DNA from: Ogataea parapolymorpha DL-1
Lineage: Eukaryota; Ascomycota; Pichiomycetes; Pichiales; Pichiaceae
Direction of reading: 5' to 3'
Length of the DNA: 64,000 bases
Assembly: GCF_000187245.1 (NCBI RefSeq)
Contig: NC_027864.1
Span: forward strand, 930,001-994,000
Made by a program: the position numbers and the translations under genes. The notes beneath the pieces were generated by a model that had not been told where the DNA came from, did not search any database, and saw nothing but the letters and a program-made list of their open reading frames with translations. Shown piece by piece: positions 1 through 10,900 of the stretch (its first letter is position 1; each line of letters starts with the position of its first letter).

Positions 1-2677
1 CTTGCAGCTCATCATTTATTTCTACCATCTTTGACTTTTCTTGAGTGATTGAATTCCTGATCTTGGCAATCTCCGCAGTCAGATGGACACGTTCTTCTTC
101 ACCCTTCCTAATCTCACTTTTCAATAGCATGATAGTTTTCCCTGAATCTTCAATTTGCTTCTCAAGGACACGAAGGTCCGATTGGCGTTCATCTTGGCCA
201 ATCTGATGCTGTTGGAATCCCTTTTGTGACAATTTCAATTGCATTTTCTCGGCATCAATGAGAGTAGCAAGCTCATTGATTTCCTGCCGAAGTGCGAGAA
301 GCTTTCCTTCTCCGTCATTATCAAAATCTCTCATATCATTTTGAAGAGACTCGATTTCTGCTTGAACCCTGATGCCCTCATTTTCTAGATCTTGAATCAG
401 CTTTTCAAGCTCTTTTATTTCAGCCTCATCGTGTTTCACCCTTTGAAGTAGTCTAGCCGCCTCAGAATGCTCAAGTTGCCTCAACAAAATGCTCTTTTGA
501 TAAAATTCCATCTTGAGGTCACGTTGAAGTGCCCCCGTTTGTTTGCTCAGAATTTCTTGTTCCTGAATCTCCTTTTGTACCGTGTGCAAGTCAGAAAAGA
601 GATGACGTTCTTGTTCTCTAAAATTTCTGAGCTCTGCAAATGCAGAAAGAATAGAAGAGGCACTTTGTCTAGATCCGCCAGAAAGTCGGCCTTCTGGGTC
701 ATATAAATCCCCATCCAGTGTAATGGACGCAGTTCTCACCTTTGGATCGAAAGTAACCTTTTTCGCTGTTTCAGGATCCTCGCAAATCAAGCGATTTCCA
801 AATATAAACTGCATTGCTTTGCTGTATTCGGGATCGTGTTCAATCAGATTCAGTGCGAGCTCTACCTTTCCTGGGGCCAGGGATTTTGCGGCAGTCAGTT
901 GGGTGTCACTAATCGTCTTTGAAGTTATTTTATTCAGTGGAATTATTGTGACTCGCCTTCTCAAATTCCCCTTGTCCAATAATTTAGAGCCTGACTTCTC
1001 TGTGTCAACAATAACATTATACAATCTCCCACCAGCACAGACTTCGATGGCCGTCGTAGATTTATTGTTCAATTCACTAATCGTAAAAAGTTCTCCGACT
1101 AACCCCTTGACGGAGGTAGAATCTAGCCCCGCATTGACAGCATCAAATTCAAAGAGCAAGTTAGGATGAGCGCGATGAAACTCGGATATTTTGTGCCGAA
1201 GTCTGCATAACTCGTGGCTTAAATTTTTCTCTTGATCTTTCAAAGACTTAAGCTTTTCTGGGAAGAAACCTATTCTCTCAAGATCGACGGACATTTTTGT
1301 ACAAAGGTCTTCCTTAATTTTTATTTTTTGATTTAGGGAATCAACTTCATCCTTAGCAGAGTTAATTTTATCTTTCTTTGAGGATATGTCGTTCTTCAAA
1401 TGGTCAATTCTGTGACGTGATTTTTCTTTCTCTACAGTGATCCGGGACAGCTTCTGTTTACTGTTGTGCAACTGAGCTAGAAATCCTCCATCGGTTGACC
1501 CTTTAGAAGATAGGCCCGTAGAAAGCGTGGATAAGAGATCCTCTCTTTGTCTCAATTGCTCAGTGAGATTCTCCACATATGTTTTTCGACGATTAAATTC
1601 CATTTCAGCGATCTTGTAGGCTTCATCAGAACTGTTTTGTAGTTTCTTTTGCTTGTCTAACTTCAAGCTCAGATTCTTCAACTTGGTGTTTTCCTCCTCG
1701 AGAATCTGTAATTTCAGGTCCTTCGCTGTCACAGTTCTAGTCAATGAATTTGTCAACTCAGTTTCAGTCGCTTCGAGCTCCTTTAAAGTGGTTCCCTTAC
1801 CTATTTCGTTTTGTTTCCGTGCACGCATATCTTTTAGGTCTTCCTCCAGCGTTTTGATTTCGCTTTCCAAAGTTTGAACTTTAGATTCAAGTTGCTGCAC
1901 TTGCATTTTGTCTTTTTCGACTACTTCTTCTTGAGTTACCAGTTTTCTAAGAAATATTTGATAGTCATGAGCTGCAACTGCTTTGGAAAGGGTTTCCAAC
2001 TCGATGATAATATCTTGAAATTCCATCACTGTACGTTTCTGTTCCCGCAGATGTCTAAGTTTGGGTTCCACTTCTTCCTTGAGAAGATTCTCGGTAGTTT
2101 CCAGCTTTATATTCTTTTTAGCCATTATTCGCTCAGCTTTTTCTCGCTGTCCCTCATACATCTTCGTCCCCGCAGCTTCCTCAACTAGTCCAAGGATCTC
2201 AGTTGGTTTCATGTTTAACATCTTCGTGATCTTCCCTTGCATTATCAAAAAGTTAGGATTGTTGATGTTAAGCTGAACTGACTGCAAAAGATTGAGTATC
2301 TGTGATTGCTGAACCTTATGACCATTGATAAGATATTTAGAAGTCCCTCCAAGCAGAACCTGACGAGATATACTTATTTTTGAATATTGTTCGAAACCAA
2401 TGGGAGACTTGGATTTGTCGCTGTTATCGAAGGTGATAGTCACTGAGGCCTTCGTAACTCCTGCCTGACCTCTTTTGTAAATTAAATCCTGTAAACTTGC
2501 TGCCCTGACTGTAGACATGCTCGATATTCCTAAAACAAAGCAAATCGCGTCCAAGATATTAGATTTCCCAGATCCATTCAATCCTGTTATGGCATTGAAC
2601 TGTGGATCCCAAGACGAGATGACAGTTCTCACGGCATAAGATTTGAAGCCATCCAGTACAAGCTCCTCTACCTTCAT
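1..2677 (-). CDS. SMC2: Condensin subunit Smc2 (partial, C-terminus beyond window)
   Basis: Smc2 is the SMC ATPase that pairs with Smc4 in condensin to compact mitotic chromosomes. The first residues, MKVEELVLDGFKSY, are the near-invariant Smc2 start, followed by the Walker A stretch GLNGSGKSN near residue 35 and a Q-loop region. Next come the N-terminal coiled coil, a globular hinge (about residues 500-680, with GLVGELF) and the start of the returning coil. The frame is open to base 1, so about 892 codons are present. Signature, Walker B and the C-terminal head lie outside the window (family length about 1170). The ATG at 2677 is supported by homology from residue 1 and needs no intron. An ACGCGT box lies 67 bp upstream. 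Confidence 0.96.
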   Translation of the reverse strand, partial: MKVEELVLDGFKSYAVRTVISSWDPQFNAITGLNGSGKSNILDAICFVLGISSMSTVRAASLQDLIYKRGQAGVTKASVTITFDNSDKSKSPIGFEQYSKISISRQVLLGGTSKYLINGHKVQQSQILNLLQSVQLNINNPNFLIMQGKITKMLNMKPTEILGLVEEAAGTKMYEGQREKAERIMAKKNIKLETTENLLKEEVEPKLRHLREQKRTVMEFQDIIIELETLSKAVAAHDYQIFLRKLVTQEEVVEKDKMQVQQLESKVQTLESEIKTLEEDLKDMRARKQNEIGKGTTLKELEATETELTNSLTRTVTAKDLKLQILEEENTKLKNLSLKLDKQKKLQNSSDEAYKIAEMEFNRRKTYVENLTEQLRQREDLLSTLSTGLSSKGSTDGGFLAQLHNSKQKLSRITVEKEKSRHRIDHLKNDISSKKDKINSAKDEVDSLNQKIKIKEDLCTKMSVDLERIGFFPEKLKSLKDQEKNLSHELCRLRHKISEFHRAHPNLLFEFDAVNAGLDSTSVKGLVGELFTISELNNKSTTAIEVCAGGRLYNVIVDTEKSGSKLLDKGNLRRRVTIIPLNKITSKTISDTQLTAAKSLAPGKVELALNLIEHDPEYSKAMQFIFGNRLICEDPETAKKVTFDPKVRTASITLDGDLYDPEGRLSGGSRQSASSILSAFAELRNFREQERHLFSDLHTVQKEIQEQEILSKQTGALQRDLKMEFYQKSILLRQLEHSEAARLLQRVKHDEAEIKELEKLIQDLENEGIRVQAEIESLQNDMRDFDNDGEGKLLALRQEINELATLIDAEKMQLKLSQKGFQQHQIGQDERQSDLRVLEKQIEDSGKTIMLLKSEIRKGEEERVHLTAEIAKIRNSITQEKSKMVEINDELQ

Positions 2678-2743
2678 CTGAGGATGTCAAAATATAGGGT
2701 AAAAAGCGCAAGGAGTGTTATGTTGATAGAATCAAGGATGATC

Positions 2744-2749
2744 ACGCGT
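2744..2749. promoter_or_regulatory. MCB (ACGCGT) box upstream of SMC2
   Basis: A perfect ACGCGT hexamer lies 67 bp before the SMC2 start, in the 390-bp divergent spacer with the UBX gene. This is the core MBF site of G1/S genes. Function is inferred from motif and position only. I see nothing else distinctive in this spacer. Confidence 0.45.
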
Positions 2750-3067
2750 ATCGATTGTTTTCTAGTCCTTGTTTATATTTTGAATCAAATTTTTTGGGTG
2801 ATACACACACATGCGTATAATTACGACTAGTCATATCAACCCCCCGCAGACGAAGTGTGGTAATCTCTATATCATTCGGTTGAGAGGTGCATCGAGTTTA
2901 TCCGACTTAACCGTGAGTAGCAAGCACTCCACACATTTTAATTAATGGTTTTGTGGAAAGGCTTGATAACGCCTATAATTGATCATCAATAGAAAAAATT
3001 ACTTACCATAAATTCCGCTGCCCGCAAACGAAACGAGCTTACGATTATTTTATTGTACCCCGATAAG

Positions 3068-4531
3068 ATGTATGGAAATGATATCGAAAACCGAAGCTTA
3101 AGGGAAGCGTTCATTTCAGATGTGTATTTTGCAACTCAGCGTTCCGTCGTTGACGATAAGCCTCTTGTGATTTTGGTGGAGGAATTTTGTCAAGCTATAC
3201 AAAAGGACAGGAACAGTGAGTCAAACTTGAAAATATCGAGTTCCCACTACCAGCTCTTCCAGCAGGAGTTTCTAGGATTAATCATTCAAAAGCCATCTTC
3301 TGACTTTGATTTGCTATTGCAAATATTTCCTCAGGTTCAGCTTTTAGCCCCTCCTTCTCTTATCGCCATATACCGGGGACGTATCATTCACTCTATAATA
3401 GGCAGCGCCATTTCATTGAAAATAGGAGACTTTCTTACTGACGTACACGAAAAAACAAAGCAGGTGCGCATGCAACAAAATCACGATAATTCTCAACAAA
3501 CAAGGCCTAGTGAAGATTCCTCCAAAAATAATGAGGGCGATTCGAATGCCGACTCACAAGAAGGTTTTAGCTTGAATCAAAATATTTCGTGCTCAAATTC
3601 TAGAAGTTGCAACAGACGTTTAGCAAGAAAGCAATACAGTCACATACAGGAGGACAAGAAAAGATTACTGAAATTGGCAGAATTAGAGAGGATGGAGAAG
3701 CAATTGGAACCGGAGTTAGAGAGTAGGAGATTTGTGACACGTCCACAGTCTGAAGAATCTCAACAATCAAATCCTTCCACAGATGAATGCTTCATCCAGG
3801 TGAAATTAGTGGACGGGATAACGAAGCGTATGAAGTTTTCGAGATTTGATAAGTTGTCAACTGTACGTGAATTCATACTAAAAAATTACAAAGAATACCA
3901 ACAAATACCGTTTCACTTTTTCAAAACCACCGAACGGCTTACTTATTCTCAAGACCATGAAGACTTGATGCTCGACCAGCTCCAATTAGATAGGTGCACC
4001 TTGATATTAAAACCAATTGATCCATTCGAGAGCCATAATGACACCGATCATCAAGGAGCAACTTCTTCTTATCAATGGTTCAAAAAGAGAATATTATCTT
4101 TTCTTGGATATGGTGACGATCAGTTACCCAGAATTCCTGCAGATCATGCCAACGTAATCTCGTCTGTTACAAATAAGATTTCCTCCCACTCACCTACACT
4201 GGACTCCGAATCGGATACAGATACAATATACCACTCGCCTGAAATACGCTCTCTACTATCGAGATCAACATCACCTCTTGAACCATCACTCAATATATCA
4301 TCTTCGGATTCCAATTTTGACCTGAACGGAGTAAGCAGCAAGTTCCTCTCGAACTCTTGCTATAGCTCATCCTCAGCCCAACGTTCATCAAACACGCGAA
4401 CTGGCTCTGTAGGAGCTGGCACTTCTGCCTCGTCATCTAAAGGCAAATTAGCCGAGCTACTAGGCAGCGGAGGAGACGAAAACGGCCTAAATTACGTGAA
4501 CATTGAAGATCACGACGACAAACTTTCATGA
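3068..4531 (+). CDS. UBX-domain protein, Ubx6/Ubx7-like Cdc48 adaptor
   Basis: This 487-residue protein has an N-terminal thioredoxin-like (UAS-type) region (about residues 5-115), a charged middle, and a ubiquitin-like UBX domain at about 240-320 (begins CFIQVKLVDG, ends CTLILKPID). It then has a Ser-rich low-complexity tail. UBX domains dock on the N domain of Cdc48/p97, so the likely role is recruiting Cdc48 to ubiquitinated clients. The layout resembles yeast Ubx6/Ubx7 and animal UBXN4. The first in-frame ATG is at 3068; the five codons before it start with TTG. No membrane hairpin is obvious, so I do not assign an ER location. Orthology to a specific UBX gene is uncertain. Confidence 0.75.
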   Translation: MYGNDIENRSLREAFISDVYFATQRSVVDDKPLVILVEEFCQAIQKDRNSESNLKISSSHYQLFQQEFLGLIIQKPSSDFDLLLQIFPQVQLLAPPSLIAIYRGRIIHSIIGSAISLKIGDFLTDVHEKTKQVRMQQNHDNSQQTRPSEDSSKNNEGDSNADSQEGFSLNQNISCSNSRSCNRRLARKQYSHIQEDKKRLLKLAELERMEKQLEPELESRRFVTRPQSEESQQSNPSTDECFIQVKLVDGITKRMKFSRFDKLSTVREFILKNYKEYQQIPFHFFKTTERLTYSQDHEDLMLDQLQLDRCTLILKPIDPFESHNDTDHQGATSSYQWFKKRILSFLGYGDDQLPRIPADHANVISSVTNKISSHSPTLDSESDTDTIYHSPEIRSLLSRSTSPLEPSLNISSSDSNFDLNGVSSKFLSNSCYSSSSAQRSSNTRTGSVGAGTSASSSKGKLAELLGSGGDENGLNYVNIEDHDDKLS

Positions 4532-4622
4532 AAACAAACGAATTTGATATGGAAATACATTTTGTATTGTACAGAAGCTAATAAACTAACTTTACTCATC
4601 CAGTGACCTGTTTGAACCATTA

Positions 4623-5007
4623 TCATGGACCTCCGCAACATTCTTCGAGACAGAAGCAAGCCAGTAAAGCAGCCAAGCAACCTCCGTAACAACCACATCC
4701 GCTGTCCCTCTGCTTTGGAGGCTGTTGCTGCACATACATGGGTTGTTGTTGAGGTTGGTAATAGCCTTGTGGAGGTTGTTGGTATCCACCCTGTTGCGGA
4801 GGGTAGCCACCCTGTTGCGGAGGGTATCCACCCTGTTGATAATATCCCTGAGTTATTATTAGTAATTTTAAAATTCCTCGAGCCAAAAGTAAGAGCATGC
4901 CAACTTTGAGTTTATGTGTTAGCCTGTAGAATCTCGACCAGTTGAAACTAAAACCAACATGCACTATCTGAGGCAAATACTGAAAAGTGACTTACCTGGT
5001 TGTTCAT
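4623..5007 (-). CDS. CYSTM-module tail-anchored protein, one intron
   Basis: A small Gln/Gly/Tyr/Pro-rich protein with tandem QQGGYPP-type repeats that ends in a Cys-rich CYSTM segment (about residues 53-78: CGCYGG, LLACFCLEECC). CYSTM proteins are tail-anchored plasma-membrane proteins linked to stress tolerance; the yeast YDL012C/YBR016W group looks the same, and YDL012C also carries an intron near its start. Exon 1 (5007-4996) encodes only MNNQ. The intron is 4995-4848 (GTAAGT donor, TACTAAT branch-like sequence, CAG acceptor). Exon 2 is 4847-4623. The spliced product has 78 residues. Without splicing, the downstream frame has only an unconvincing upstream extension. Confidence 0.8.
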
Positions 5008-5358
5008 AGTGCTGCTAAGAGTTACCAAGTCGTTAACGTGGAGATTTGTAGCTTAAAAAAAAAGAAAACTATTCCTGAAACGAGATGTTTTGAAATTTCA
5101 TTTTTAGTGTCTGCTTTCTTCAAACGGCGTGGCTGTGCAGGCACCTTTTAGTTACTAATAGGGTAGACAGATAATTTGACTGAAATATTAGGCTTTTATC
5201 TAAAATCCGAAGATTAGATATGTGTGCGAGGAGACTGATCCCAAATATCCCTCCTTGCAGCAAAAATGGCGTTGCTCTTTCAAAACGCAAACTAACGATT
5301 TGCTGAGTACATTTATTTTACTGCTCTCATTGAAAACACATCAAAAGAATATGATCGT
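5008..5358. other. Intergenic spacer between the CYSTM gene and REI1
   Basis: This AT-rich spacer lies upstream of the CYSTM gene and downstream of REI1. I see poly-A/T runs but no RNA gene, repeat or recognisable motif. Confidence 0.5.
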
Positions 5359-6576
5359 TCATTGTAATAATTGATCCCTATAATGTGCTTGATGATTGAT
5401 GAACTTTGCTGATCTCCTATCATTAACATCCTTAAGTTTTTCTTGTCTAGCCCAAACTCTCTTCTTGGCCTGAAGCTCCTTGCGATCTATAGATTGGACA
5501 AAATGTCTGGTTTCTGCCGCGACTAACGTTCCCTGGCCTTCTGTAAGTTCCCTGTCGGGCTTCAAATTTTGCTTGTAGTATCTCAATAAAGATCTATGAC
5601 CAGCCACTTGACCGTTCGGAAGGTAAAGCTCGTATCCGTTAGTGTATAGATCATCCGTGGAAATTTCATCCTCTGAACCTTCATCAGCTCCATTGTCTGA
5701 TAAATCTTCCCATTCTTCATCATTACCCGTAATATCAGCCTCCGTGTTCCCTGAATAACTGGACTCGAAATTATAAAATTCGGAGATTTCCAGCTTTTCA
5801 TTTAAAGTTTCATAAGGAATTTTGCAATGCCCTTTTGCACGCATATGTTGTCTCACACTCTCGATGTTTCGACCCTGGAAATTGCAAGATAGACACATAT
5901 TACCCAGTCCAACTTTCTCAGATAGATACAGTATTAATCCAGCTTTGTCAACCAAGTACTTTGATTCTGGAATAAACAATCCATGATTTTTGAACATGTG
6001 ATCTATGTTTCCATCTAGGTCGGAAGACACGCGGCTACAAAACATACACGTGTCCAACGGTATCTCAACTTTGTTTTTGATCTTTTGGTCAATGAGCTGT
6101 TCGGTCTCCCAATCGTTATCATAACCGTCCCTAGTTTCATCATGAGAAGCATTATCAAATTGCATCGGGTTTTCCTTTCGGTCATTGATCAAGTTTTCTG
6201 CTTCGTCACTTTCAGTCCTCGTTTTATCATATAGAGGCACCTCGTCATTGGACAATATCATTCGTCGTCTCGCAATCTCCAGAAGCTGCTTTTTCTTTTC
6301 TAACAAAGCCTCCTTTTCCAATCTCCTTTGCTCTTTTTTAGTCATTTGTTTGCCGTTAGCCCCTGCAGAATCTTCTTTTATTCCATGTCTTTCACTGGTA
6401 TTGGCTATATTTCCTACTTTCTCATTGAAAAGCTCTTCACTAATGGGAGGCAATTGTGAGACTCGTCTTTTGAGATTATATCTATGCCATTCAGTCTTCA
6501 TGTGCGACCGCTGATCTTCAGGCCTTGAAAAAGCCAGCGAGCATGAGTTGCAAGTATATTGAAGCCTGGAAGACAT
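5359..6576 (-). CDS. REI1: Cytoplasmic pre-60S factor Rei1
   Basis: 405-residue C2H2 zinc-finger protein of the Rei1/ZNF622 family. Rei1 acts on cytoplasmic pre-60S particles, helping to release and recycle Arx1-Alb1, and its C-terminus probes the polypeptide exit tunnel. Visible elements are an N-terminal finger (YTCNSCSLAFSRPEDQRSH, residues 7-25), two central fingers (CMFC...H and CLSCNFQGR...H), an acidic stretch (about 275-305) and the conserved basic C-terminal block rich in RKELQAKKR and RSAKFINHQ. Start ATG at 6576 gives the family-typical N-terminus. An RRPE-like AAAAATTTTT lies 66 bp upstream, as expected for a ribosome-biogenesis gene. Confidence 0.94.
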   Translation of the reverse strand: MSSRLQYTCNSCSLAFSRPEDQRSHMKTEWHRYNLKRRVSQLPPISEELFNEKVGNIANTSERHGIKEDSAGANGKQMTKKEQRRLEKEALLEKKKQLLEIARRRMILSNDEVPLYDKTRTESDEAENLINDRKENPMQFDNASHDETRDGYDNDWETEQLIDQKIKNKVEIPLDTCMFCSRVSSDLDGNIDHMFKNHGLFIPESKYLVDKAGLILYLSEKVGLGNMCLSCNFQGRNIESVRQHMRAKGHCKIPYETLNEKLEISEFYNFESSYSGNTEADITGNDEEWEDLSDNGADEGSEDEISTDDLYTNGYELYLPNGQVAGHRSLLRYYKQNLKPDRELTEGQGTLVAAETRHFVQSIDRKELQAKKRVWARQEKLKDVNDRRSAKFINHQAHYRDQLLQ

Positions 6577-6641
6577 GATCAGCAGAACTATTTGATCTGG
6601 AAGTGTTTTAATCTACTCTTGCCACCAAAATTTTTTTTCCC

Positions 6642-6651
6642 AAAAATTTTT
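6642..6651. promoter_or_regulatory. RRPE-like element upstream of REI1
   Basis: AAAAATTTTT, the core of the ribosomal RNA processing element (TGAAAAATTTT), lies 66 bp before the REI1 start. The surroundings are AT-rich, so a chance match is possible, but the regulon fits. Confidence 0.35.
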
Positions 6652-7033
6652 ATACATCTTGTTCTTACACCTCCCAATAATGACGAAAACTTATTGAAGC
6701 AATTCTGAGGATATTTCTGCGTTCATAGCCTGAGAGGTTAACAAGAGTTCAACGCCAATGACGAATATTGGTTTGATTCAATATAGTCTAACACGCCCAA
6801 GTCGTAAATAGGGTTTGACAATGATCGATTTCTAGTCAAACAAACGGTGGGATATTTAAAAGTACATTTGATTTTTTTTATTTTTTTAAACTCGCTTGTG
6901 GAACGTATGTTTGGCCAGCTGTTGCTACGCTAAGAAACACAGTTGTTAGTAGTAGCATGTGATTATTGTCAATGGAAGTATTGTAAGAGGGAGACAGCAG
7001 CCGTATTCAATTGTCCGTAAGATCTAAAATAGG

Positions 7034-7356
7034 CCCCGCTCTGTATTCGGCAAGTGGGGTTACATTCAGAAACCAACGAGCGGGATTGCAGCTCAGGTGG
7101 GGCTTTTACTCAAAAAAAGGCGGTCAACTAAATAAATTTCTTGCGCTCTAGATACCGGAATTAAGCAACACAATAAAAAATCCGAGAACATGGCGTGGGC
7201 TTGGGTTAGTTTTTCCGGTATATTTTTGCAATGTTTTGTATAACTACAGCTACGCCTTTAGAGTCATTTTGAAACAGGCGGGTCAAACCTATTTGGCGGA
7301 AAAAATGATGCAGGTAGGGTGCCCCGCTCTGGTGAATACTTAGAAGCTTCCCCCGC
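7034..7356. promoter_or_regulatory. Cluster of five Mig1-type motifs (SYGGGG) in the promoter of the Gal4-like gene
   Basis: Within the 1.4-kb spacer before the Gal4-type gene, matches to the Mig1 core SYGGGG or its complement occur at 7034-7039 (CCCCGC), 7054-7059 (GTGGGG), 7097-7102 (GTGGGG), 7322-7327 (CCCCGC) and 7351-7356 (CCCCGC). Two of them share a longer context, GCCCCGCTCTG. They stand out in AT-rich surroundings. In S. cerevisiae, Mig1 represses GAL4 through such sites. The rest of the spacer (6577-7973) holds poly-T tracts, a TTACGTAA octamer at 7396 and no convincing gene. Confidence 0.45.
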
Positions 7357-7973
7357 TCGAGCTGAGCTCAACATAAATTATTATTTCCTCGATAATTACG
7401 TAAAGAATAAGTTTTAAATAACAGGCTGACGCAGGTTCTTGATCTCAACAAAAAAGAAATACAAGTGAGGAGAATCGAGTTCGGTTGAAGAAGTTGTCTC
7501 AGGAGACGATCCGATTTGCCAAAATCCCTCTCAGACTTACGTTTGTATGCGGGCAGCCATTTCCAAAAAAATGTCTTCCAGATATAGCTAGTAGAGTAAT
7601 TTGTATGAATAACGAACGTGGCAAGCCAAAATGGTGTGCTTTTTCCCTAACTTTGGGAGCGTAAGTGGGCAAAATTCGGACTTTGAAAAATCGCACCTTA
7701 GGTGATCACCAGATACCTGCACGGGATAAAATCTTATTGTTAATAATAATAGGCGAAATTCAAAACGGAAATAGATGCAGAAAAAAAAAACGATGCACTA
7801 ACCATCAATCTCCGTTACACGGTTATTTGGATCACCTAATAGCTCGAAGAGCTGCGCTGTTTAATTCTTAACTTTAAAGTCAAAGCTGCTTTTTCACCAA
7901 ATTGCAGTAAAGGTTTTCGCTTTTGATTGCTGAATCTAGTTAATACGAACACCGCTGATATCGTTTGCTAATA

Positions 7974-10900
7974 ATGGAAGGCATTAGCAAACCAGTTGGC
8001 TTCGGAGAGAATAAAGAGAGTATGGTGAAGAGGGAGTTATCTGATGAAGATCTTTTTGTTTTAGAATCTCGGCTCAGTGAATCTGCTAGTTCAGCTAACT
8101 TGACCAACTCTCCATCACCTCCTCAAAATTCTAATCTATCCAATGGACACTCTACCAAACCTACCATATCAAGGACTACATCGTCTGGATCTTCTTATGT
8201 CCATCGCCAACACACACCTTCACATGGACATGGTTCACGCCATTTAGCTCATCATCATCATAACAATAGTGTGTTTCCGCAAAGGACGATAAAAAGGGAA
8301 CCATCTGACTCACTTGAAGATGATGCCATCGAGGAAGCAGAGGGTTATGAAAACAAAAGTCACTCGCGTAACAAACCGCTGATAGAACAAGCTTGCGATT
8401 CTTGCCGAAGAAGGAAACTACGTTGTACAAAGGAATTGCCCAAATGTTCAAAGTGTATGGATCACGGATGGGAGTGTGTTTATTCACCCCGTGCTGTTCG
8501 ATCGCCGCTTACCAGAGCGTATTTGACTAAGGTTGAGAATAGGGTAAAACAGTTGGAGACATTTCTTTTAAAGGCGTTTCCTGGTGAAGATTTAGAGCAG
8601 ATGCTAGGTGGGTTTTCAAGAACTGGCTCAAGCATACAATCTTTATGCAATTCCCCAAACATGAGCGCATATTCACTTCTCTCACAAAATAAACAGCACT
8701 GCGATAATACAAGCAGCACGCAAACAATGCAGGATTTCTCACTAGATGCTTCGTCAACTTCGATCTTCAAAAAAGAGACTCCTCAACAAATTTTATCCCG
8801 TCTTCCAGATGAATTCATGGCCACCGATCTATCTAATAACACCAATTTTGATTGGTCAGAAGATGATGAAGAGAGAGAGAAAGGTTTGATGATGAACGGA
8901 TCACCGTCGTCTCCATCGTCAATAACATCTTTACACGAACCAAAAAATTCGGTGATTTCTTTCAACTCGCTTGACCACCTTCATACAAGCCAAGCTCAGT
9001 CGTCGACTATCAGCACAAAGACCAACAATTCGTCTCTTTGTACTTCACCATATCTTCGAGCTGTTGCTCCTTCCTTTTCTACGGATGGGATGGGAGTCAA
9101 TCCCACTACCAAATCAGGATTTTTGGGCGTAGGATCTTCGTCTTCATTTTTGAGGGTCATGAAGATTGACAAGATTGATGAGGAAGATGTCGCAGATTTT
9201 GTGAATTCTGGTGCCACAGATACGGATTTTGTCATGGATGATTTTGATTTGACATCTTGCAACAACAGTTCTGAAACAAGAAAGCCAATGAAATCCCCAC
9301 CGAACGTGACCATGAATCCTCAGATCAAGAAGCAGATAGTAGAGGGGTTGAAGAGGGGTCTTGACAACATGGAACAGAATAAAATAGGCGAGGAGCTCGA
9401 GCAGTATCTGAATATGAGGTCAACACAAGAAGAGTTTTTGCAAAGCTATTTCAGATATTATCATACTTCCTATCCCTTTATTCATAAGGAAACATTCATG
9501 AAACATTACAGAAAACAGTTGCCTGTTAAGAATGAGGCTCATTGGCTTGTTTTGTTTAATACAGTTCTTGCCTTAGGCTGCTGGTGTTTACATGGGGATC
9601 ATACTACCATTGATCTTGCATATTATCATCGTGCTAAGAAAGCTTTGAATACAGGTGCCAATGTATTCGAATGTGGTAATATTATGTTACTGAGTGCTTT
9701 GATTCTACTGAGCAATTACTCGCAAAAGCGGAATAAACCAAATACCGGATGGAATTTCTTGGGCTTAGCAGTAAGGATGGCAATATCTCTGGGAATGCAC
9801 AAAGAGTTCAATGAGCAATCGAATAGTCGGGAAACTCGTAAAGAAGATCTGTTGAATCTTGAAATCAAAAGACGTCTATGGTGGGGTTTGTACATTTTCG
9901 ACGCTGGAGCATCGATAACATTTGGAAGACCGATTAACCTGCCTCCTCCAGAAGTTGTTGATGTTAAGATGGTGAGCAACATAAATGATGATGAGCTTTC
10001 TCAGATCATTGAGAATATGGATGGTTGCAATACTGTTACAGAGGAAATGATCAACAAACCATATCCCACGTTATACTCCGCCTTGATTGCACAAACGAAA
10101 CTGACTTTCCTAACTACACCATTTTACTCCAAACTGATCTCCAAGCCTGCTCCCACGTTACAGGAGTGTTTCAGCATGAACGCGACGTTAGAAAAATTCA
10201 TTGATGAATTGCCAGGCTATTTTCATGAGGATGAGTCTGTTGCTAAACGAGAATTTTTCAACTCTTTACCAACAAATCTTCGTCAATCGACGAATGAATC
10301 ACATCTACCTGAATGGTTTTTGCTCTCCAGAAATAGGCTCATTTGGAGATATAGAAACATGCAAATAATTTTGTTCAGGCCTTTTATTTGGCAAAGAATT
10401 GTGGGAATTTCCAATCCTGAAGTGATGGAAAGCTGCAAAACTGAGGAAGCCAAAGAAGGAAGAAGAATTTGTCTCAAGGCAGCTTCTGAAACAATCAAGT
10501 CAATTGATAAATTTGTGAAGGATAATGAATCTCATCTATCCATCATTGCCGTGTGGTATGCAACATATTTCTTGTTCCAGGCTGTTTTGATCCCAATTGC
10601 TTGCCTGTGTTCTGACTCTTCATCTTCACATTCCACTTCATGGATGGATGATATTAATCGCGCTAAAAATGCCTTGTTAGTTATGTCAAAATATAACTCA
10701 ATGGGGTCTAAGTTGACTAAGGTTATAAATAAGCTTCTGGGCCAAAAGTCAACTCCATCAAATTCGAAGCAAACAGCACCTAGTGAAAAACAATTTGCTA
10801 GCTATCCAGTTACGAAGGTCAACAGTACATCTTCGAACGATTCTCTTTATAGCCACCCATCAAGTTGTTTCGCCAATCAAAGATATCCGACAACAGTGTC

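Noticed and set aside
3053..3067. TTG-initiated extension of the UBX protein
   Set aside because: Five codons before an ATG with no support. Similar TTG or GTG extensions were removed from the Gal4-like gene, RSC4, CIR1, TIP20, DOT1, AVO2, the 52.8-kb C2H2 gene, AKR and GPI genes, because yeast nuclear genes start at ATG.
7499..7871. Short open frames in the promoter of the Gal4-like gene
   Set aside because: Overlapping frames on both strands with no homology; the region is better explained as promoter.
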